A stretch of 64,000 nt of DNA from contig JABANN010000044.1 of the NCBI GenBank assembly GCA_013115125.1, positions 41,411 through 105,410 of the forward strand. The letters run 5' to 3'. The position numbers and the translations under genes are program-made. Positions within the stretch are counted from its first letter, which is position 1. Each line of letters starts with the position of its first letter. Under the pieces are notes generated by a model. It made no database searches. It worked only from the letters and a program-made list of their open reading frames with translations, and was not told where the DNA came from. This DNA is from Perkinsus olseni. Taxonomy: Eukaryota; Perkinsozoa; Perkinsida. Of the stretch, positions 56,626 through 64,000 are shown in pieces.

Positions 56626-56690
56626 CGCATGATGAGAAAACCGCTTAGCCCTAAGTGGCACTTAGGGCTAAGCGGTTTTCTCATCATGCG
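56626..56690. repeat. 65-bp perfect palindrome with 1-bp centre
   Basis: Two 32-bp arms (left begins CGCATGATGAGAAAACCGC) are exact reverse complements around a single G. This is the longest in the window. Confidence 0.93.
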
Positions 56691-56705
56691 GAAAAACAAC
56701 TGTAA

Positions 56706-56728
56706 CTGGGCACTTAGTAAGTGCCCAG
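56706..56728. repeat. 23-bp perfect palindrome with 1-bp centre
   Basis: CTGGGCACTTA, a G, then TAAGTGCCCAG. It starts 15 bp after the 65-bp palindrome. Confidence 0.9.
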
Positions 56729-57207
56729 AATTGAGCCTTCAACGGGAGGTGAATGGATGGTCCCTTCGGCGCCGAGCCCACGTCACGCCTCCTGCTCGAA
56801 GTCCGCTCGAAATTTTCAAGAATATCTTGAGTGGGTGAGGAGGTTAAGATGGGGCCTCATAAGTTAGGTCTCAATTCTCAAGGCGAGGCTGCCTGAATTA
56901 AGGTCATCCAGCGCCCCTGCTTGATGCGCCTTGTGAACTGCGTAGATCATCAACCGTCAAACATCATCTTCAACTTCCATCATGCATGTCACGGGAATAC
57001 TCGGGGACCTCTTCCGAGCATCTGCTGCCGCCAGCACCGTTGGATGATAGCCGTGCATAGAACGTAGTCGGCCCGAGCTACCATCGGTGAACTCACCAAG
57101 CGTAATCTTGAAAAAAAGTCAAAATTTTCCGTCGAGTAAGACCCGGCGATATCTGGATATCTCGCCCAGCAGATGGCCCGACTACTTCGGAAGATGTGTG
57201 GATTGCG

Positions 57208-57788
57208 TTACACAGTTTGCGTGTTCGAGCTCGCAATCGCTAACGAGAGCTCTGCCGCCGAGCAGAGCCTCTGCGGTTGCTTCTCGTCGACAGTGAAAGA
57301 CCAGCGGTAGGTATCATCGTGAATAGACTGTTGCCAGGCAGGCACGAGACACGCGCTAACGTTTTTACCCGGTGGAAGCCATGCGTCATGCGCAGTTGCT
57401 CATCTTCGTGGACCGCCTTTGAAATTCAGAATCAGTCTGTTGGAGACCCCTAAGAATAATTTTGGCGGAAAGTTTGCCTGCTGTGTGAAATTTGCATTGG
57501 AGAGTCGACAGGCCTCCTTAAGATAAAAAGCCTCGTTGGCAGCATCTTCAATCAGCACTGTGCCATCTTCTAGTGGTTTGGGGAGGGCTGCCAGAGGTGG
57601 TAAAGGCGTGCAGCAGAGCAGGTGTAGTTACAGGCGTGTGACATAACGAGCATCCCTCGTGCAGTTTTTTGTCCATCATTTTTTGATGTCATTCTGGAAT
57701 TTCCTGGGATTGAGTGGGGAGGAAGAGGTGCAGAAGCCGCCGGCACCAGTGCAACAACAGCAACAGCCAGCTGCCACGGTAGCAGCAT
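57208..57788 (-). CDS. Putative secreted protein (unrecognised)
   Basis: The ATG at 57788 gives a signal peptide (MLLPWQLAVAVVALVPAASA) cut near APLPP. A 44-nt GT-AG intron (phase 1) joins ARGMLVMSHA to SLPKPLEDGTVLIEDAANEA then FYLKEACRLSNANFTQQANF. A further exon near 57208-57320 reads SIHDDTYRWSFTVDEKQPQR and ends SLAIASSNTQTV. The join to the last exon is not resolved. Two cysteines (EACRL, RLCSA) could form a disulfide. No family recognised. Confidence 0.5.
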
Positions 57789-57962
57789 GGGTAGATAAAC
57801 TGATTTAAGGTCGTGGAACGCGATACCGCCTTCGATCATGTGGTCGCAGGATCCTCACGGCGGGGCATTAACGCGAGGTGCCCTATGTGCAACGCCAGTG
57901 CTGGTTTTGGCCCTGCGCTGATTCCGTAGATGAGGTCTGGCGTTGTCAGATTTTTCTTTCAG

Positions 57963-60900
57963 ACTCAACAGCGTCCTCAAAGTAAATCCCCAGGGATGGT
58001 GCGGACGACGGTATCTCCGAGTGTGGCCACTGGTGGTTACGCGGCACCAGCTGTACCACTACCACGGAGGCCCCCGCAGGTTGCCCATCACCAAGGCGAT
58101 GGGAGATCAGCCGCTGCTAGGAGTAGTAGTCGTGGAGAGGACGTAGATGTAGCGTATGCAGACCGTAGAGCGTGTTGAGCTCAGCCGAGTCGATGAGAGA
58201 AGGCGAGCCCCTGCTGTCAGGTTCCTCGATAAGTAGCAGCGTCACTTCTATGACGTCCAAGACGCCATCGTTGGGGGGTCGGGCCGCGGGAGGGCCCAGT
58301 CGGTTTAGTTTTGTTAACAAGCCTCCGGTTGCGGCGTCCTCGAAGAGTGGCCCGAGTGCCTTTGGTTTTATCAACCGCCCGAATCAGAAAGTGGGGGAGA
58401 AGCCTCCCCCGCCGCCGCCTCCACCCCCGGCAAGAACGCCAAGCCCGTCAGCTGGGGCAGCTTCGCCTGCTAGCTCAATTGGCGGGCCGGGCGTGATGGG
58501 CTGTGGGAAGGATGACGATTCGGCAAACAATAAGGGAACCGGTCGGCCGCTGCAAAGTCCGAGGTCGACGGGGAGCATCAATGCGGAACTGCCAAGTGTA
58601 GTAGTGGGCTATTGGGCTGTGCTAGCGCGCATACCACTCCTTTGCTAACTCCTGACGGTGCTTGTCAGACGCGGAAGCTGTACCGTGATGAGAAGACTCA
58701 GCTGAGTGTCCGACGAAAGTCTAGCCTGGCGGAGTACAAAACGGCCGTTCTGAGCATCTTGAAAAGCGCGTCCCGGGAAAACGACGTCATTAATCAATTG
58801 AAAGATGTGCTGGACCGGCAGAACCAGCTGGTGGAGGAGGTAGGGCTCTCACTACCTCAGCTGGAGAAGCGTCTCGCCGTCATCCCTGAGGGCACGCGTT
58901 CGTTTCCTATCGAGAGCATTTCACGGCGCATTAGCTCGGCAGTGAATACCCGGCGCTCTCGGTCCAGTGGATAGCACCGCCCAACTTGACTGCGGAGTAC
59001 GCGCTTCTTGACAGGAGCAGTTTGATGAGGCGTCCGAGATGGAGAATGAGGTGACCAGTGCTCGAGAGGCCTTCATCGATCTCTGGCGAGGCATGGCGGA
59101 TCGGGCAGGGCAAATGCGGTCAGTGGGGGTAATATAAGGGTTGGGGAAAGGCCGCCAGAAGGAGGGATGGTAGTGCGATAAGATCTTACGAGAGTAGTCG
59201 CATATTTCCTCGAAAAAGGATAGTGAACGCCCTGATTAGCATGAATAGATGTTGTGGCGAACGTCCTCTTCCCGATACCAAAATGATAGTCGCCAGCCCT
59301 GCGGCGGATGCTAATTCTTCACTTAGCGGAAGCCTAAAACTGATTGACCCCTGTCCCTCGCGGTCGATGGTTGTCACATTTTGCAGAGTGATTTCCTCGA
59401 TGAGTGACTCGTATGGACTGCCTTGCCAAGTGCATTATTGTGTCCCACGGACGAAAGCCTAGGGGTGTTGTTTCAGACGACTCTCAGGGATCTCGATGAC
59501 AAGTCCATGCAAGTAACGGCTGGGCGGATTACTGTAGTTCAGGAGTAGTATGGGGGATAAGAGGCCCTTCGCTCCACCTGCGGAGATCATGGTCGGACGC
59601 TTAGAGTCAAACTATGATGGTCGAATTGAGTGTCGGTAGTGCTGCATCTACTGTCGTCGGTAGCTCGATGTTTCGAGCAACTTTATCGGATCGCACTCGT
59701 CCAGGGCCGTAGCAGATGTGGGCAGCTGGTCGGAATTCTCAGGCAGCTAGCTGCCCTGCATAGTGGTGAAGGAGAGCCTGCTGCTTCCTCCATCCGTGAT
59801 GAAGATGGGCGTCTACAACAGCAACGAGCGGTCTTGGAGGCCGACTTGAAGAGTCTAGAGGAGATGAGAGCGGCGAATGAAGCCGAGGAGTAGTGCGGGG
59901 GCAGGAGTTACTTATCGATCCTCTTTCGCCACGCCATGAGCATAGCAAACTACTACCGGAATACTCACGCATCGTTGATGATGAGAAATCCGTGGCGCTG
60001 TTACGCTTAGCTCAGCTGTCGGCCCGTTTTCAAGGCTGTCCTTTGGACCATAACGATGGGGGTAGAGTCGTTAAAGGAGGCTTCGAAAAATCAGAATTGT
60101 TGAACACAAACCGGTGGTTTGGACGCGGGCAATTTTCAGGGCGGAAATAAGAGCCGCTCGAAGCTCGGTAGAGGATGCTATTGAGGAAGTCACCGGGCCG
60201 GTCGACGAGGAGCGGCGGCAGGTGATGGAGGAAAGAGATCAGATGGACGACAAGATCAAGCGGCTCCAGGAAGAGTTAGCTGAGGCACAGTAATAACCGC
60301 GTTTTCGTCACGCGCCACTCGCCAATTGCGGTTGGTACTGTAGAGCGTACATAGCACTTTGGAGACCTCATGGAGCAATGAGTGCTGCGCGGCTATCGCA
60401 CGATCCATGAGCGGAGCGTAGCAGTATTTGTTTGCTGTCTTATCAGGGCGAAGAGAGATGAGTGTGACGAGAAGATGAGCCGGTTGGATGGGGAGATATC
60501 AGCCGCCCGTGGGAAGGTACGTAGTTGCGTTTGAGTAGGTGCGGGGCAATGGCTGGGTGATCGGTTGAACTCCCCACACCAGTTTTGACGCGGTCGAGGC
60601 AACATTCGCATTGCCATTCCAGATGATTGCTATTATCTCTCTATCGTAATATTTTCATATTCGCTCTGAGCGTTGGTCAACCTCGCGATAGATCTCCTAT
60701 GTGGCTGTTTATTCAGTTCCGAGATCAGCTCAGTAATGTCGAGGCAGCTGAAGAGAAGTTCAGTAGGAAGGCTAAGGCGATGGAGTTGAAGGAGGAGATC
60801 ATCGACCAGCAACGGAAAACCATTCAGAAGCGGTAGTAGCGGTTGCGCTTGCTCATAGGAGACAATTTCGTGGCGCCGCGGTCACGACCGGCTGGGAATG

Positions 60901-63113
60901 CATTTCCGAGCACATCCGGGTTTCATATCTTTCTCTATAGAAATCAGACATTCTATCGGTGAAGTTTTCGGAGTCTTGCGTAACCTCTTCAGAGAAGACG
61001 ATATTAAGCAACGGCGAGAGGAGAAGTTGGAGAACCGTCGGAAACTGGAAGAGGAGCTCGGCGCCCTCGACAGCACTCGCAAGGCCAGTGGGCAATGGGT
61101 AAGATTCCCAGTCCGCGGCAAGCGCCTGCATTCGTCATCCCCGATAGTCGCGTTGTTACGCTGGGGTCGATTCCAGCTAGTCGCTGCGGCGATCTTTCCA
61201 TCGCTTCAGCTCGCGTCATCTGATAAGTTGGGGCCATCTGCAGAGGCGGGCGTTGATGCCATCGTTGAAGGCGCTGAGTTCAGGGCAAAGCTCAGGCGGC
61301 AGGTGAGTCCAGAAGAGTAGAACAAACGGGCTTTCGCAACATTCTGGCGGCATTTAGCGCGCGCCCTGCGCCTTAGGTTGCTGATGTCGCGGATAAACTG
61401 TCATCATTGGATCTTGAGATTGGTCGGGTGAGAAGCCAACTGAATCTCTTGCAGCAGCGGCGACCTCAAGTGAGCGAAAGATTTCTCTTTTTCGAGACGT
61501 AGAATTGACGATCAGATTGAGGAAGAGAAGCAGCAAGCAGTTCGCTCTCGGATGTTTGCAGAGGCCAAAAAGCTATCGGTAGGTTCAACTCCGATGATGG
61601 CTCAGAATACCAACGCTCCTGTGAGTGGTCGCTAACTTGCGCTCCACCGCCTGCGATTCCGCCGTCCACGGGGAAGGGAGGTTGGAGAGAAATATGAGGG
61701 GATAAATTGTACATTATGTTTGGCTTGGATCGAGATTAGTAATTTGGACGTGTTTTCTTTCCTTCTCCGGTCGAATTAGAATTGGTTTCGGAGTATCGGG
61801 ATAGAATTGGGACCGTTAGACTGATCGGTGGGATGGGCTTGGCTGGTCAGGCCGAAGCCAAGTCCGTCGATGAGTCGATCACAAGCACTGAGACGTCCCT
61901 GAGAGATTTGCGGGACCAGAGCGCGGCCCTACGCCAGCAGCTCGACGAAGCTCAATCGAAAGAAGACGGACTCTTAGACGGCAGTACAGGTCAGAGGAAG
62001 AGCGGGCTTCGCTCCGCTGTATTCGGGTGTCATCTGTCAGACGCCCCGGGCTGTGGAGATATCCTCGAGAAACTAGCCCTGTCAGTGAAGGCCAGGCTGA
62101 AGGTCGTCCGCAGATTTGCTGAGGAGAAGGAACATGGGCTGAAACCAGAGATCGAGATGTGAGTGCTCGACTGGCCGTGAGCAGCTCATCTCCTAAGTAT
62201 CTCTTCGGTGCTACACCGAGGAGGTGCCTCGCCAATGCATCTCACTCAACCATTGCGGCTTACGAATCATTCCCGCCATAGATAGTTGTTCGTGGGAGCT
62301 GGACGTGGAAATAGGACCGATCTAGCACTTCAGGTTGGAAGCATTGGACGCTCACATAGCCAAGCATTTGACGCCGGAGACTGAGGAGAAGTTGAAGTCA
62401 CAGCTCGCTGATCTTGTCGACTCGTGGTCTCCCCAAGAGGAGGAGGAGGAAGCATCGAAACACGATGATGAGGCGAAGTGACGGTTCTGAGGTGCGCTCT
62501 CATTATAAGGTTGGGTCTGGCCAGGTCACCCGACAGCTCAGAAGGGGAGCCCCTCACATCAGGCGATGACGTGGGGGCTACGGGCTCTGACAGCTATGCA
62601 CCAAGGTCATCCAGTAACGATGATACCGTGAAGACTGTGAGCATCTTGCTCTCTTGAGTTATCTTGCATTTTCTCAAACCTGGCAGGTATCGCCACCGGA
62701 AGATCGAGAGGAGGAAGACTCGAAAAATGTTTCCCAGCATGCAACTGAGGTTAGTATCAGTAGCTGCCGCTCGGGCCAAGACCCCCTGGAGCCATTCCGT
62801 TCAGGAGGTCACGAGTACTCGCGTGGACGTGTTGGAGTCCGAGCTTGCTCAACCATCGCACGCCGTGGGCGGTGTGGATACTCTTCGTTCTTCCGGCGGG
62901 AATGCTGAGGGAGCTCCGAGCGAGGGCGAAAGCGATACTGTTGACGCTGGTGAAGTGGAGACAGAGAAGACCGGCGAAACGATCGAAGAGCGGCAGCCTG
63001 CCTCAAAATGCGTGAGTTGGAAGTGCTATGCAGGGTTGGGATTGACTAGTTGCCTGTGTTAGCCATCGCCGCCACCAACAGCCCCCGAGGAGACTGGACA
63101 GTCGAATGCTTGA
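57963..63113 (+). CDS. Long coiled-coil protein with Pro-rich and FxFxN-type N-terminus
   Basis: At least fifteen exons; the 5' end near 57.9 kb is unresolved. The N-terminal part is Ser/Pro-rich (TTVSPSVATGGYAAPAVPLP), with a repeated short motif (PSRFSFVNK, PSAFGFINR) and ten prolines (~58400-58430). From 58670 the product is mainly coiled coil: TRKLYRDEKTQLSVRRKSSL, DVINQLKDVLDRQNQLVEE, FDEASEMENEVTSAREAFID, QQQRAVLEADLKSLEEMRAA, MEERDQMDDKIKRLQEELAE, EEKFSRKAKAMELKEEIIDQ, DDIKQRREEKLENRRKLEEE, SLRDLRDQSAALRQQLDEAQ, LEALDAHIAKHLTPETEEKL. The acidic C-terminus ends PSPPPTAPEETGQSNA at 63111-63113. Introns at ~60294-60450 and 61990-62040 carry dispersed motifs. It resembles centrosomal or cytoskeletal coiled-coil proteins in build, but no family is assigned. 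Confidence 0.6.
60296..60422 (+). repeat. Intron carrying partial copies of both dispersed motifs
   Basis: After LQEELAEAQ the donor reads GTAATAACCGCG with CGTTTTCGTCACGCGCCAC, a diverged form of the GC-rich motif. GCGGAGCGTAGC follows at 60411-60422 in the same intron, which ends near 60447 (CTTATCAG). Confidence 0.5.
60863..60881 (+). repeat. Partial GC-rich motif
   Basis: CAATTTCGTGGCGCCGCGG in an intron of the coiled-coil gene keeps the first 12 positions of the motif (AATTTCGTGGCG) and then diverges. Confidence 0.5.
61990..62040 (+). repeat. 51-nt intron containing the second dispersed motif
   Basis: GTCAGAGGAAGAGC to CATCTGTCAG is a GT-AG intron candidate with GCTTCGCTCCGC in its middle (62006-62017). 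It has no in-frame stop, so exon status is also possible; removing it joins LLDGST to DAPGCGDILEKL. Confidence 0.5.
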
Positions 63114-63443
63114 ATCGATATGCTTGCCTTTCAGTTCGTGTACTAACTTCATCCATCGAGACAATTGCGTTTTCACCCTTTCTCGGATGTTGTTGAGTTA
63201 CATTCCAGTAGGGTCACAGTAGACGATATAAAGACGCGATAACTTTCAAGTTGCGTCCCGGCGGTGACGATGATATTGACACTTAACACAACACGAATCG
63301 ATGAAAAGGACAACTTAACATCAGTAAGAAGTTCTTCTTATCTCCGAAAGGGATTCTCCCCCAACATTATCAGATTTGGCTGATCAAATGAGGGAAGGAG
63401 AAGCGAAAACTGAACCCGTACGAGAAGCTTCTGAATGTCACAC
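63114..63443. other. Convergent intergenic spacer
   Basis: About 330 bp between the stop codons of two convergent genes. Nothing else is seen. Confidence 0.4.
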
Positions 63444-64000
63444 TTAGCACCTAGTAAGAGTGGTATCGATGAGGGCACCGATGCTGACGTGAACGTCATT
63501 GGCGTCGATGATGGTGGCCTTGACGGCGTCGATGTGCATCATATGCATCAACTTGCTGAGGGTCTGATCGTAGTTGGAGAACTCCATCTCAGAACCATTC
63601 ACCTTGTAGTCGGCGTGCATCTTCATACCCATCACGTTGATGGTAGCCTGGCCATTCTCGAAATTGATGTTGAAGCTCTGACCCATCACGTTACCACAGA
63701 AAACACCACCGAAAGCAGGGGATGTAGTGGTAGTGGTGGTAGGAGCCTGGGTCGTGGTGGTAGTGGGCTTGGCAGTAGTAGTGGTAGGAGCCTCGATGGT
63801 AGTAGTGGTGGGGGCGGCAGTGGTAGTCACAGGGGCCTCAGTAGTAGTCACAGGGGCCTCAGTAGTAGTCACAGGGGCCTCAGTAGCAGTCACAGGGGCC
63901 TCAGTAGTAGTCACAGGGGCCTCAGTAGTAGTCACAGGGGCCTCAGTAGTAGTCACAGGGGCCTCAGTAGTAGTCACAGGGGCCTCAGTAGTAGTCACAG
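63444..64000 (-). CDS. Thr-rich mucin-like secreted protein, 5' end outside the window
   Basis: The visible part is 184 residues. It opens with tandem TTTEAPV heptapeptides, one reading TATEAPV, then diverged forms (TTTAAPTTTTIEAPT, TTTTAKPTTTTTQAP), a typical O-glycosylated stalk. A compact C-terminal domain follows: FGGVFCGNVMGQSFNINFEN, ATINVMGMKMHADYKVNGSE, and KLMHMMHIDAVKATIIDAND, ending IDTTLTRC. It holds two cysteines and alternating hydrophobic residues suggesting beta strands. The signal peptide must lie beyond 64000. The layout suggests a cell-wall or secreted surface protein. Confidence 0.75.
   Translation of the reverse strand, partial: VTTTEAPVTTTEAPVTTTEAPVTTTEAPVTTTEAPVTATEAPVTTTEAPVTTTEAPVTTTAAPTTTTIEAPTTTTAKPTTTTTQAPTTTTTTSPAFGGVFCGNVMGQSFNINFENGQATINVMGMKMHADYKVNGSEMEFSNYDQTLSKLMHMMHIDAVKATIIDANDVHVSIGALIDTTLTRC
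63830..64000. repeat. 21-bp coding tandem repeat (TTTEAPV)
   Basis: About eight near-identical 21-bp units (plus strand GTAGTCACAGGGGCCTCAGT and one more base) run to the window edge. Units differ by single bases, so the array is young or homogenised. Confidence 0.9.

Larger units (their letters stand above)
56040..57207. other. Intergenic region with palindromes, no gene seen
   Basis: About 1.2 kb. Short open frames near 56400-56840 on both strands are mirror copies of each other created by the 65-bp palindrome and are not genes. Confidence 0.5.

Noticed and set aside
56397-56838. Pair of short open frames on opposite strands with similar proteins
   Set aside because: Both derive from the 65-bp palindrome, so the likeness is a mirror effect and not a gene pair.
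1-64000. CRISPR arrays, insertion sequences, rRNA genes or operon-like ribosome binding sites
   Set aside because: None seen; spliceosomal introns and gene content are eukaryotic.

Overview
The window looks like nuclear DNA of a compact protist genome. Introns are short (many 38 to 55 nt, GT-AG), genes lie 30 to 500 bp apart on both strands, and standard stop codons are used. The gene content (tandem lineage-specific families, a TIR-like membrane protein, Thr-rich mucin-like secreted proteins, a bestrophin, RAD5, FIG4, XPO7, ROMO1) fits an alveolate, most likely a Perkinsus-type parasite. The organism call is inference; no rRNA or organelle marker is present.

Layout. 0.1-3.2 kb: small minus-strand multi-exon genes of unknown function. 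3.3-12.1 kb: five tandem minus-strand paralogues, each built of about four ~120-residue modules, four of them starting with Met-Gly acylation signals; one copy carries a frameshift and an in-frame stop. 12.3-14.7 kb: a plus-strand DHHC palmitoyltransferase, divergent from the array. 14.8-19.8 kb: a possible PX-domain protein and a long acidic protein. 20.0-22.2 kb: bestrophin-like channel and a signal-peptide/membrane/coiled-coil protein. 22.4-28.2 kb: RAD5-type helicase with RING finger. 28.3 kb: small two-helix protein resembling COX20. 30.3-31.9 kb: TIR-like multispan protein. 34.0-37.9 kb: ROMO1 and FIG4, both with glutamine tracts. 38.4-40.7 kb: two unrecognised genes. 41.7-49.9 kb: exportin-7 with many introns. 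50.4-55.8 kb: tandem family of secreted coiled-coil proteins. 57.2-63.1 kb: a secreted protein and a long coiled-coil gene. 63.4 kb to the edge: a TTTEAPV-repeat mucin-like protein, cut by the window.

Most notable signals: (1) a dispersed GC-rich motif, AATTTCGYGGCGCGCGA, six near-perfect copies, five inside short introns and two starting exactly at the 5' splice sites of unrelated genes, suggesting introner-like elements; (2) an apparent acylation locus, where predicted N-myristoylated/palmitoylated tandem proteins share a ~190 bp divergent promoter with a palmitoyltransferase; (3) several perfect palindromes with 1-bp centres (up to 65 bp); (4) tRNA-like sequences that make up introns of exportin-7. 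Exon joins were made by eye from splice consensus and family alignment, so internal boundaries are approximate unless stated.
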